From QNZT01 sp964573205 (lineage in GTDB: Bacteria > Campylobacterota > Campylobacteria > Campylobacterales > QNZT01), in NCBI GenBank assembly GCA_964573205.1, contig CAZNIT010000022.1, positions 124,001 through 188,000 on the forward strand: 64,000 nucleotides of DNA, read 5' to 3'. The notes under the pieces were generated by a model. It saw nothing but the letters and a program-made list of their open reading frames with translations. It ran no database searches and was not told the origin of the DNA. The position numbers and the translations under genes were made by a program. This document shows positions 43,446 through 51,808 of this stretch, piece after piece (the stretch's first letter is position 1; each line of letters starts with the position of its first letter).

Positions 43446-44909
43446 TCATACCGATTTTACAGCCTTCAACTCCATCTCAGTTTTATTTTTTCGCTCTTTT
43501 GCAATACGAATATTTTCAACTCTTTTTGCTTTTATCTCATCAATATCGAGATCTTGTTTACAAGCTATCCATTTACCTCGATCGCTTCTTTTTATCTTAT
43601 CGACGACTTCCACTTCAAACTCAATTCCGTCTTTGACGAGATTTTTCAGACCTCTATATATCTCATCCTTACCGTTATAGGCTTTACCTTTTTCTATTAT
43701 CGCTTTCACTCGTCCAGGCTCTTTTTGTCTATATTGAAGATTCGCCACCACATCGGATCTTAAATGATGTCCGGCATAAAGTGTCGTCAAGGAAATTAAC
43801 CTATAATCGTAAGTAACCAAATAATCCCCTCTTCTGCCTTTAATATTCGAAACACTTTTGGCAATATCGCTATTTTCGTAAAAAATAATTTTCGAATCCG
43901 TTTCGTCACCGCTTTTATAATTTATATACGGCATAACGAAATTATCCAGTGAAGTTCCGACTATTTCATTATCCACAATACGTGAAATTCCGTACACTCC
44001 TAAAAATTCATACGGTGACAAATCGACTCTGTACGCACCTACAACCCTCTCCGTATGACCGTAATCGATTAATACCGGAACACCGCCGTAAAACTCTTTC
44101 AACTCTTTTATATAACTATCATGAACACTCTCGGACGATAGAATGATACCCTCTATCCTCAAAGGATCATATCCGGCCTCCTTCGTAGCATACATAAAAT
44201 TCAAAACGGCACTCGGATAACCGAATATGAATTTCGGTTTAAAAGAGTTCGCCTTTTTATAAATCAGCTCAAACTTATCGCTTAGTATATAATTGCTCGT
44301 AACGTTGAGCATATTTTCGACTGCTTCGTAATCCCAATATATATCTCTTTTTTTATCGACGACCTCTCGTCCCTTTAAAAGTAGAGTTCTGTCTCTATAA
44401 TTGTAGCCTACTTTTTTAAGCGTAAAAATGGAATAAGCTTTATGTTTCGCGCGTCCGGTGTAAAGCGGATGATAAAATTTTGTCGGTGAAGAGGTCGAGC
44501 CGCCGCTAAAATAAGCCTTTGGCTTTTCAACGACATCCGTATATAGATCGTCAAGATACTCTTTGATATCCCTTTTGGTCAATGTCGGAAACTTTTTCAA
44601 ATCCGAAAGCGTTTTAAAATCACTCACGCTAACACCGTATTTTGCAAAACTTTTTTGATAAAACGCGATATTTTGTTCGGCGAACATTAACGTTTCGAGA
44701 GTTTTATAATATAGATACTCCTCCCTAAGAGAATCATCCCATCTCTCGAAGAGTTCGAAAATATTCAAAAAATCACCATATGCCGCCCCGTATCTTTTTT
44801 CTATCGGAATCGCACCGTAAATCGATCCTAAAAACGTTTTTAAAGATTGAGGCATTTTATAATAAACGCCTTTATATATGTGTGCCAAACTATCAAAAGA
44901 AAAACTCAT
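43446..44909 (-). CDS. CapK-like ligase (phenylacetate-CoA ligase superfamily), paralogue 2
   Basis: A 487-residue paralogue of the neighbouring ligase, starting with the same MSFSFDSLAHIYKGVYYK type of N terminus and sharing FSGGSTSSPTKFYHP, KPKFIFGYPSAVLNF, IDYGHTERVVGAYR and KGRRGDYLVTYDYR. The C-terminal lysine region is SDRGKWIACKQ. It has an extra charged tail of about 20 residues. ATG at 44909 is preferred to a TTG six bases upstream. It lies 51 bases downstream of the deacetylase gene and 115 bases upstream of paralogue 1, which may have its own promoter. The two proteins could act on different acyl groups or form a heteromer. Confidence 0.82.
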   Translation of the reverse strand: MSFSFDSLAHIYKGVYYKMPQSLKTFLGSIYGAIPIEKRYGAAYGDFLNIFELFERWDDSLREEYLYYKTLETLMFAEQNIAFYQKSFAKYGVSVSDFKTLSDLKKFPTLTKRDIKEYLDDLYTDVVEKPKAYFSGGSTSSPTKFYHPLYTGRAKHKAYSIFTLKKVGYNYRDRTLLLKGREVVDKKRDIYWDYEAVENMLNVTSNYILSDKFELIYKKANSFKPKFIFGYPSAVLNFMYATKEAGYDPLRIEGIILSSESVHDSYIKELKEFYGGVPVLIDYGHTERVVGAYRVDLSPYEFLGVYGISRIVDNEIVGTSLDNFVMPYINYKSGDETDSKIIFYENSDIAKSVSNIKGRRGDYLVTYDYRLISLTTLYAGHHLRSDVVANLQYRQKEPGRVKAIIEKGKAYNGKDEIYRGLKNLVKDGIEFEVEVVDKIKRSDRGKWIACKQDLDIDEIKAKRVENIRIAKERKNKTEMELKAVKSV

Positions 44910-44960
44910 TGCCAACTCTTTATATTATTGTTTTTTGATAAAGAGATATCGACAATTATT

Positions 44961-45983
44961 TTATTTGTTTGATAGATTTATTCCATTATTTTTACAAAAA
45001 TTCGAAAAAGTGGTTATTGTGTGTTCTTTTGTCGCGTATTCTAAGAAAAAATCGAGTTTCTTAAGCGAAAAAGGAGTCAAAGCTTTCGGATGACCGATGA
45101 CGACGAAATTACCGTTCTTATCCTCTTTCGCATTCGCGATTAAAGCTTTCTTAAGTAATTTCGCACGGTATCCGTCCATTGAAACCAGAGATTTGGAAGA
45201 TCTTGTCAACATTCTAAACATCGAGCTGTTTGAGGTACCTCCGGCTCCTATACCGTCTGAAAAAACCTTATGCTTGTCTTTGCCGAATTTCTTAAAATAA
45301 GCGAACTGCCAAAAAAATAGAGGCGAGACTTTATAAGTACTGATTGGAATCTCCGCGAAATATCCATTTTCATCCTCCGCTATAGGGTCGTTTTCAAAAC
45401 GATAAAAAGATTTTTTAGGCGAACCTCTAAAATCGTAAAAATGCGTATTCGAACTGTTGTATCCATCTTCATAAACAGTGGAGTCAAGCCATATACCGTT
45501 TTGTTTCAGAGCCTCTTTTAATTTATCAAAAGGTTGAAGACACCATCCTCCCGCTCTATACGCAAAGATCTCGTCACCGGTTATATCGATTAGAATTTTT
45601 TTATATCGTTTGACTATATCATCTATCTCTTCTTTAGAGAAACTGTGAATTCTAAATCTCGAAGTATCCATATGCCATCCGTTTTCATCATAAGTACAAT
45701 CTTCCCAATGAGGATGAATATGAAGCTGAATATCATGACCTTTTTGATGTAACTCTCTTATCTGCTTCGTTACGACATTTAAATCCTCGGCGGCACTTTG
45801 GTACTCCTTGGCATAATAAGATAGTCTTTGAATATATCCGCTATCGATGAAAAAGATAAACCGTACATCGTATTTATCGCCGACTTCCAGTAATTTTTGC
45901 GTAGGTATGATTATCGAGTTTTTAACGCTACCGGGATTTGAACCGGAAAAAAGTTCGTAATCTAGTGTTAAAAATATATTCAT
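44961..45983 (-). CDS. Polysaccharide deacetylase-like protein (CE4/NodB-like)
   Basis: A 340-residue cytoplasmic-looking (no signal sequence) protein with a NodB-type barrel. FLTLDYELFSG provides the catalytic-aspartate position, IQLHIHPHWEDC gives the HxxxH-like zinc region (HIHPHW), and FAYRAGGWCLQP matches the RxGGW motif of the family, followed by WLDSTVYEDG. Proteins of this type often sit in exopolysaccharide clusters and may have kinase-like or unusual deacetylase roles. It is the first gene of the leftward glycan set and faces pelC over a shared promoter region. Confidence 0.78.
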   Translation of the reverse strand: MNIFLTLDYELFSGSNPGSVKNSIIIPTQKLLEVGDKYDVRFIFFIDSGYIQRLSYYAKEYQSAAEDLNVVTKQIRELHQKGHDIQLHIHPHWEDCTYDENGWHMDTSRFRIHSFSKEEIDDIVKRYKKILIDITGDEIFAYRAGGWCLQPFDKLKEALKQNGIWLDSTVYEDGYNSSNTHFYDFRGSPKKSFYRFENDPIAEDENGYFAEIPISTYKVSPLFFWQFAYFKKFGKDKHKVFSDGIGAGGTSNSSMFRMLTRSSKSLVSMDGYRAKLLKKALIANAKEDKNGNFVVIGHPKALTPFSLKKLDFFLEYATKEHTITTFSNFCKNNGINLSNK

Positions 45984-46014
45984 ATATTCTCTTTTAGATT
46001 TTATTTATAATATC

Positions 46015-46020
46015 ATTATA
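46015..46020 (-). promoter_or_regulatory. -10 box for the leftward glycan set
   Basis: Leftward TATAAT 32 bases before the deacetylase start; no convincing -35. It is placed back to back with the pelC promoter. Confidence 0.4.
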
Positions 46021-46066
46021 GTTTATAGAGATAAACTTTTACTTAAAAAAGTCGAATTAGTTAAAA

Positions 46067-46095
46067 TTGACAAGCGGTATCGATTAAGATATTTT
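46067..46095 (+). promoter_or_regulatory. Sigma-70 promoter of the pel operon
   Basis: A perfect TTGACA, 17 bases, then TATTTT. Predicted transcription start is near 46102, leaving about 45 bases to the TTG start of pelC. A second TATAAT at 46099-46104 overlaps the start region without a matching -35. No FleQ-like site could be assigned. Confidence 0.5.
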
Positions 46096-46146
46096 CTATA
46101 TAATAAAATAAATACTGTAATTGTAATTTTTAAGTAAGGAGAAATT

Positions 46147-46662
46147 TTGAAAAAAATTCAGCTCTTATTACTCCTGATAAGCTGGCTTTTTACCGGGTGT
46201 ACTCAAATGCAGATTCATAAAAATATCTCAAAAGATTTTAAATCGGCTAAATTAAAAACCGTCGCAATCGTTCCTTTTGAGAACTTAACGCAAACCCCTC
46301 TAGCCGGCTATAGTGCCGCTTCGATCTCTAACGTTATAATGCAAAGTCACGGTTTTAAAACCGAGCCTATAAAACTAAAACCTGATCCGGACGAGATTTT
46401 TAACGAAAATAGGTTCGAGCGACTCGAATTACTAAATGAGATAAAAAAAAGAAAAATCCCTTACGCCTTATTCGGTAAAGTAACAGAGTGGCGATACAAA
46501 ATAGGAATGGATGCCGAACCTATCGTAGGTCTGATAATCGAGATCGTCGATACTGCGAACAATAAAGTTATCTACTCGGCGACCGGCAGCCAAAGCGGTA
46601 CGTCAAAGGGCGCCTTATCGACACTATCTCAATCCGTACTGGATAAAATTTTACCCCGATAA
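46147..46662 (+). CDS. pelC: Pel export lipoprotein PelC
   Basis: PelC forms a multimeric ring of lipoproteins at the inner face of the outer membrane and funnels Pel to the PelB barrel. The 171-residue protein has a signal sequence with lipobox FTGC (cysteine 18) and a compact alpha/beta domain: LKTVAIVPFENLTQTPLAGY, ERLELLNEIKKRKIPYALFGKVTEWRY in segments, and a strand ending IVDTANNKVIYSA, as in the family. Start is TTG with AAGGAG upstream. It opens the operon, whereas in Pseudomonas aeruginosa the order is pelABCDEFG. Confidence 0.85.
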   Translation: MKKIQLLLLLISWLFTGCTQMQIHKNISKDFKSAKLKTVAIVPFENLTQTPLAGYSAASISNVIMQSHGFKTEPIKLKPDPDEIFNENRFERLELLNEIKKRKIPYALFGKVTEWRYKIGMDAEPIVGLIIEIVDTANNKVIYSATGSQSGTSKGALSTLSQSVLDKILPR

Positions 46663-47924
46663 TGGATTTTTTAAAAAAACGTTTTAAAAACGAAACAACA
46701 CTCTCAATAATTTGGGAGACAGTACTTATCTCCGTCACATTTATCTCTCTAGTCTATTTTATCAGCACGGATATAGAGGTGAAACTCGACAGTTTCCAAG
46801 ATATCGCACTTCTATTTTTAGCTCTTATAACCCTTTTCAACGGTACTCTTAGCGGAGTTACCGCTTTGTCGGTTTTGACGTTCGGTCTCTATTTTTTTTC
46901 ATTCACTTTCGATATGAGAGTTTTTTTGGAGTATTTAGTATTCGTACTGCTTTTTGGAGAATTCCATTTTCATTTCAAACGAAAAGGCAAAGAAGATAAA
47001 GAGGAGAAAAACTACTTAAAAGAGAAGTTCAGAGAACTTAGTAACGCCTTTTTCGCTTTGAAAGTATCTCATGATCAACTCGAAAAGGGTTATCTTCTAA
47101 AACCGGTTACGTTAAGAACACTGATTATCGACCTAAGTTTGGACGATACTTCAAAAAACGCATATATAAAACTTTTCGAAACTTTTGAGGAAGCTTTCAG
47201 TCTCAAAAGCGCCCTCTTTTGTGAACTTAACGACGATTTTGAAACAAAAAGCGTAATTCCTCTAGGTGAATCGACTTTCCGATACGATGAATCTCATCCT
47301 ATGATCGATAAAGCTCTAAATAGTAAAAAAGCGGTTTTTCTTTCACAAAGCGAAATAACGATGATGGAAAAAGAACCGGCCTTGGCGGTTTTACCTATTT
47401 TGGATTCAAAAGAGAACATCAAAGCTCTTTTTATCATAGAAAAGATGGATTTTTTAGAGTTTAATATGGACAATATCTTAAAAATCCAAATTCTTCTTGA
47501 ATATCTTACCCAAGAACTCAGCTACAACGAAATAAAAGCTTCTTTACCGAAACATAAAGCCTTTTCCAGACTGGACGCCAGATTCGTTTTCGAGATAAAC
47601 AGACTCTCTTCGATGTATGAAAGATACTCCGTAGTAAGCGCTTTCGTACTTGTTCATACGGCAAATCCGGCCATCTCGTTGGTAATTGAGGATTTCAGGC
47701 AAAAAAAGATGCGCCTTTTAGATATGGTCGATACGATGAAAATCAACAAGAACGTTTTTTTCCTCTTTTTGCTTCCGCTGGAGAGAGTCTCAGGCGCCGT
47801 CAGCTTCAAACGAAGAATCGATAAAGAGCTTACCGGTTTTTCAGATGACGAATATAAGATCCTCATCACACAAATCAATGAAATTCAAAAAATTCAACAC
47901 TGGATAAGCGAATATGATCAATAA
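46662..47924 (+). CDS. pelD: c-di-GMP receptor PelD
   Basis: PelD is the inner-membrane switch that binds cyclic di-GMP and turns on Pel synthesis. The 420-residue protein has about four N-terminal membrane helices (residues 18-105), a coiled segment, a GAF domain (about 150-285) and a degenerate GGDEF domain. The last carries RLLD at 351-354, matching the RxxD c-di-GMP site of P. aeruginosa PelD, with arginines 384/385 at nearly the spacing of that protein's additional binding arginine. No GGDEF signature remains, so no cyclase activity is expected. Start shares one base with the pelC stop. Confidence 0.88.
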   Translation: MDFLKKRFKNETTLSIIWETVLISVTFISLVYFISTDIEVKLDSFQDIALLFLALITLFNGTLSGVTALSVLTFGLYFFSFTFDMRVFLEYLVFVLLFGEFHFHFKRKGKEDKEEKNYLKEKFRELSNAFFALKVSHDQLEKGYLLKPVTLRTLIIDLSLDDTSKNAYIKLFETFEEAFSLKSALFCELNDDFETKSVIPLGESTFRYDESHPMIDKALNSKKAVFLSQSEITMMEKEPALAVLPILDSKENIKALFIIEKMDFLEFNMDNILKIQILLEYLTQELSYNEIKASLPKHKAFSRLDARFVFEINRLSSMYERYSVVSAFVLVHTANPAISLVIEDFRQKKMRLLDMVDTMKINKNVFFLFLLPLERVSGAVSFKRRIDKELTGFSDDEYKILITQINEIQKIQHWISEYDQ

Positions 47925-48930
47925 AATATTTGCACTTTTTGCCCTCTTGATCGCAATTTACCTTGAGACGGAAGCTTTGAAATCGGCAAATACCGATTTG
48001 CATGATATATCCGGGCTGATTCACTTTTTTATATATCAAATACTATACTCCCTCGCTATGGCCTACTCACAATTTCAGTTCGTACCGCAAATTTATAAAG
48101 AGCGAAAAAAAGCTCTTTTCATACTCTTATTTATGTTCGATTTCTTCGTACCTGTTTTAGGAGCGCTCTTTTGTTGGCTACTTCTTTTGTGGGGATTCAA
48201 AAAGAGTCAGCAAATCAAAATCATCACCCGAACCGACAACATAGATCCTCATGAAATATCAGAGGGATTTCCGGTTGTAGAGAGAATCTTCGGCGAGGGC
48301 TCGCTGAAGAGTCTTTTGCAAAATAGATTCGCTCCCTCCCAAAGAAAAATAAAAGCTCTATCTATCTTGACACAGATGAAGACGAAATCTTCTTTGGAAC
48401 TCATACGAGGTACGCTTTCGGATCCCGACGATGAAGTTCGTCTGGTCGGATTTTCCATGATAGACAAGATGGAAAAAAAGATAAATGAAAAAATTACCGA
48501 GCTTAAAAATGTCATTACCACCCAAAGAGATGCGAAAAAAAGAGCTTCTTATCACAAGGAGTTGGCATTTACCTATTGGGAACTGCTATACCAAGGACTT
48601 GTCGATGAACAACTTAAGACCTTCGTCATAGAGAACCTCATCAAAGAGATCGACTATGCGAAAAAAGAGATCGACGACGATCCCGCACTTTACAAATTGG
48701 AAGGTAGGGTACTTCTAATACAGTCAAAATACGATAAAGCTAAAGCGTCTTTCGTAAAAGCTCTGGATCTTGGCATCGCCAAAACCGAAGTTGCGGCATA
48801 TATGGCGGAGATATCTTTTCAAGAACGAAACTATTCTAGAATAGCTTACTGGATGAGAAAAATTCCCCCTCAAACTTTAAACTATCAGCTTCAATCACTA
48901 AAAGCCGTATGGACAGGGGAGAGTCTGTGA
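47914..48930 (+). CDS. pelE: Pel inner-membrane complex protein PelE
   Basis: PelE bridges PelD and PelG/PelF in the Pel synthase complex. The 338-residue protein has two to three N-terminal membrane segments (residues 3-18, 30-55, 68-92) and a helical TPR-like cytoplasmic part with EGRVLLIQSKYDKAKASFVKA, split as usual for such repeats. It overlaps pelD by 11 bases and meets pelF through a GTGA overlap. Its sequence alone is weakly diagnostic; membrane-plus-TPR layout and exact operon place make the call. Confidence 0.8.
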   Translation: MINKIFALFALLIAIYLETEALKSANTDLHDISGLIHFFIYQILYSLAMAYSQFQFVPQIYKERKKALFILLFMFDFFVPVLGALFCWLLLLWGFKKSQQIKIITRTDNIDPHEISEGFPVVERIFGEGSLKSLLQNRFAPSQRKIKALSILTQMKTKSSLELIRGTLSDPDDEVRLVGFSMIDKMEKKINEKITELKNVITTQRDAKKRASYHKELAFTYWELLYQGLVDEQLKTFVIENLIKEIDYAKKEIDDDPALYKLEGRVLLIQSKYDKAKASFVKALDLGIAKTEVAAYMAEISFQERNYSRIAYWMRKIPPQTLNYQLQSLKAVWTGESL

Positions 48931-50444
48931 AAAAACTGATAGATAAAAAGAAGAATATCGACATCTTGATCATCAGTGAAGGAACCTATCCTTATGTCAG
49001 AGGCGGAGTTAGTTCTTGGATTCATCAACTTATGCACGGTCTGGATGAATTTAATTTCGGTATCGTTTTTATTGGAAGTAAAAAAGACGATTACAATGAA
49101 ATAAAGTATCAATTTCCTGAAAATCTCGTCTTTCTTCTGGAAGCTTATATGTTCGATTTTGAGAAAAAAGTAGGCATCAAATCTCTAAAAGGTGACGAAA
49201 AAGCGAAACGAAACGTTCAAAAAATCCACAAATGGTTCAAATCGTCTAACCAGCGCTTTCCAAAAGAGTTATATACTCTTGATTTCTACATCAATCAAGT
49301 TGACGAAAAATTCTTTTTATATTCCGAAATGTCATGGGAATTTATAACCGCTTTGTATGAAAAAAACTGTCCCGACATGCCTTTTATCGACTATTTTTGG
49401 ACGGTAAGAAGTATTCACGCTCCGATATGGACGCTAGCGAAAATCGCAAAAAAGATCTCATCGAAAGCGAAAGTGATCCATACGCCTTCGACCGGTTATG
49501 CCGGCTTTTTGGGTGCCCTGCTTTCGAAAAACGATTCGATTCCGCTTATTTTAACAGAACATGGAATTTATACTAAAGAAAGAAGAATCGATCTACTCTC
49601 AAGCAATCTCTTTTCATACGAGAAGATAGATCTTTTAAAGCAGAGTTATGAAGACGACTATATAAAACAGATGTGGATAAAATTTTTTGAAGGGATAGGA
49701 CTTTTTTGTTACGATCAATCAAATCCCATACTATCACTCTACAACGGTGCGAAAAATGCACAAATCGCATATGGAGCGAAAGAGGAGAGATGCTTTGTCG
49801 TACCAAACGGCGTTGATACTGTAAATTTGAAAAAAGCTTATGAAAAGAGAGAAAAAGAGATTCCGATGATCGTAACGCTCATAGGTAGAGTCGTCGCTAT
49901 AAAAGATATAAAGACTTTCATTAGAGCTATTCGTATTGCCGTTTACGAAATACCGAATCTTGAAGGGTGGATAGTGGGTCCTATGGACGAAGATCAAGAG
50001 TATGCGCTTGAGTGTCTTCAAATCGTACAAAATTTGGGACTTCAAAAGAACGTAAAATTTCTTGGCTTTCAAAACATAATCGACATTCTTCCAAAAAGCG
50101 GTATTCTCACTCTCACTTCGATCAGCGAGGGAATGCCTCTTGTCATACTCGAAGGTTTTGCCGCAGGTCTTCCTTGCGTGGCTACGAATGTCGGATCTTG
50201 CAAAGAGTTGATAGAAGGTGCGTTAAACAAAGAGGATATAGCCGTAGGAAAAGCGGGCGAAGTGGTGGAGATAGCCAATGCCGCCGGTCTCGCAAAAGCG
50301 TATATCAAGATACTGTCAAATGAAGATATCTACTATAAATATCAAAAAAACGCACTTAAAAGAGTCAACGACTTTTATACGCAAGAGCAATTTTTCAATA
50401 CATATAGAGATATCTACAAAAAGGCGCTATCATGGCGGGCATAG
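48927..50444 (+). CDS. pelF: Pel polymerase glycosyltransferase PelF
   Basis: PelF is the soluble GT4 enzyme that polymerises Pel from UDP-sugars. The N-terminal SEGTYPYVRGGVSSWIHQLM is the family's hallmark, and the EX7E catalytic motif is EGMPLVILE, followed by GLPCVATNVGSC. It also shows TEHGIYTKERRIDLL and VPNGVDT. GTG at 48927, with GGGGAG five bases upstream, overlaps the pelE stop as GTGA and gives 505 residues; the ATG at 48909 has no ribosome-binding site. It overlaps pelG by 13 bases. Confidence 0.95.
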   Translation: MKKLIDKKKNIDILIISEGTYPYVRGGVSSWIHQLMHGLDEFNFGIVFIGSKKDDYNEIKYQFPENLVFLLEAYMFDFEKKVGIKSLKGDEKAKRNVQKIHKWFKSSNQRFPKELYTLDFYINQVDEKFFLYSEMSWEFITALYEKNCPDMPFIDYFWTVRSIHAPIWTLAKIAKKISSKAKVIHTPSTGYAGFLGALLSKNDSIPLILTEHGIYTKERRIDLLSSNLFSYEKIDLLKQSYEDDYIKQMWIKFFEGIGLFCYDQSNPILSLYNGAKNAQIAYGAKEERCFVVPNGVDTVNLKKAYEKREKEIPMIVTLIGRVVAIKDIKTFIRAIRIAVYEIPNLEGWIVGPMDEDQEYALECLQIVQNLGLQKNVKFLGFQNIIDILPKSGILTLTSISEGMPLVILEGFAAGLPCVATNVGSCKELIEGALNKEDIAVGKAGEVVEIANAAGLAKAYIKILSNEDIYYKYQKNALKRVNDFYTQEQFFNTYRDIYKKALSWRA

Positions 50445-51808
50445 GGTTTCAATTAAAAAAGATACTCAAAAAGGGTACACTCTCCTCTATGCTCGAAACA
50501 TATACGATCTCCGCCGTCTTAAGCAGCGGTCCGTGGGTTATCTCAATGATCGTAATGATGCTCATCGGATTCGTCTCTTTCGCCATCTCAACCGCACAAG
50601 CACAAACAAATGAGTTTCAATCGATCGTCACATACGTCTTGATGTTGGCTTCAAGTCTTATTTTCAGCAGTTTTTTTCAACTCCCCTTCACCAGATTCGT
50701 GGCCGATAGAATCTTCGAGAAAAAAGATTATCTAGTATTGCCGAATTTTTTCGGACTCATAGTCGTGATCTTCATAACGGGCGCTCTTTTTGTAATACCG
50801 TTCTCTTTATGGCTTTTTTACTCTCAAAGCAACCTTTTTTTGATTCTTTTCATCTCCACCTTCCTCACTTTAAACGGTGTATGGATAACCAATATACTAG
50901 CGACAAGCCTTCGTTTTTTTAAAATTACGATAATCGCGTACGCAATTAGCTATATTCTTATATTCATACTCGCGATGCTCTTTAAAGATCATTCCAAAGA
51001 GGGATTGTTATTCTCTTTTTTAATCGGAAATCTGCTACTTTTTTTCATACTGGTAATGGCCATCATCTATCACTATCCTTCCCCATATTTGATAAGATTC
51101 GATTTTTTCGACAAAAGGGGTTTTTATTATAAACTCGGAATTACAGGGCTCTTTTATAATCTTGGAATATGGATTGATAAGATAATTTTCTGGTACTCTC
51201 CGATCACGGGTTACAGCGTTGTTGATAACCTTCGAACATCTATCGTTTACGATCTGCCCATATTTTTAGCTTATCTAGCCATAATTCCCGGAATGGCGGT
51301 CTTTTTTTACAGACTAGAAGCCGATTTTTCGGAAAATTACGACAAATTTTACGATGCGGTAAGAGAAAAAGGCACACTCTCCAATATTAGAAAAGAGAGA
51401 TACAAGATGATCGATACGATCCGCCTTTCGCTTAGAGAGATATTGATCGTTCAGGGAATTTTCAATCTGATCTTGTTTATGGTTTCACAACCTCTATTTT
51501 CCATGTTGAATCTGCCCCAACTGTATCTCTCTCTATTTTATATAGATCTTATCGGTACACAATTACAGCTTGGATTTATGTCCGTCCTCGCAATACTCTT
51601 TTATCTGGATAGACAAAGAGAGGCTATGGTTTTAAGCATACTGTTTTTTATTTTGAATGCTCTTGGAAGTTATCTCTCCATACAAGCCGGCCCTTTCTTT
51701 TTCGGTTACGGTTTTGCGATTTCACTTTTAACAGTCTTCGTTATTTCGCTAATTTGGCTTAGATATACGATGAGGAGGCTTGAATATGAAACTTATATGT
51801 TACAGTAA
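50432..51808 (+). CDS. pelG: Pel inner-membrane exporter component PelG
   Basis: PelG is a polytopic protein of the flippase superfamily that, with PelD and PelE, recruits PelF to the membrane and is thought to pass Pel across it. The 458-residue protein has about 12 membrane segments. The N terminus MAGIGFQLKKILKKGTLSS and the block LETYTISAVLSSGPWVISM match PelG proteins. The 3' end overlaps the pelA start region by 23 bases. Confidence 0.93.
   Translation: MAGIGFQLKKILKKGTLSSMLETYTISAVLSSGPWVISMIVMMLIGFVSFAISTAQAQTNEFQSIVTYVLMLASSLIFSSFFQLPFTRFVADRIFEKKDYLVLPNFFGLIVVIFITGALFVIPFSLWLFYSQSNLFLILFISTFLTLNGVWITNILATSLRFFKITIIAYAISYILIFILAMLFKDHSKEGLLFSFLIGNLLLFFILVMAIIYHYPSPYLIRFDFFDKRGFYYKLGITGLFYNLGIWIDKIIFWYSPITGYSVVDNLRTSIVYDLPIFLAYLAIIPGMAVFFYRLEADFSENYDKFYDAVREKGTLSNIRKERYKMIDTIRLSLREILIVQGIFNLILFMVSQPLFSMLNLPQLYLSLFYIDLIGTQLQLGFMSVLAILFYLDRQREAMVLSILFFILNALGSYLSIQAGPFFFGYGFAISLLTVFVISLIWLRYTMRRLEYETYMLQ

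Noticed and set aside
45931..45944. Sequence resembling the T-arm of a tRNA (GGATTTGAACCGG)
   Set aside because: It is part of the deacetylase reading frame and no acceptor stem, D-arm or anticodon arm can be built around it.
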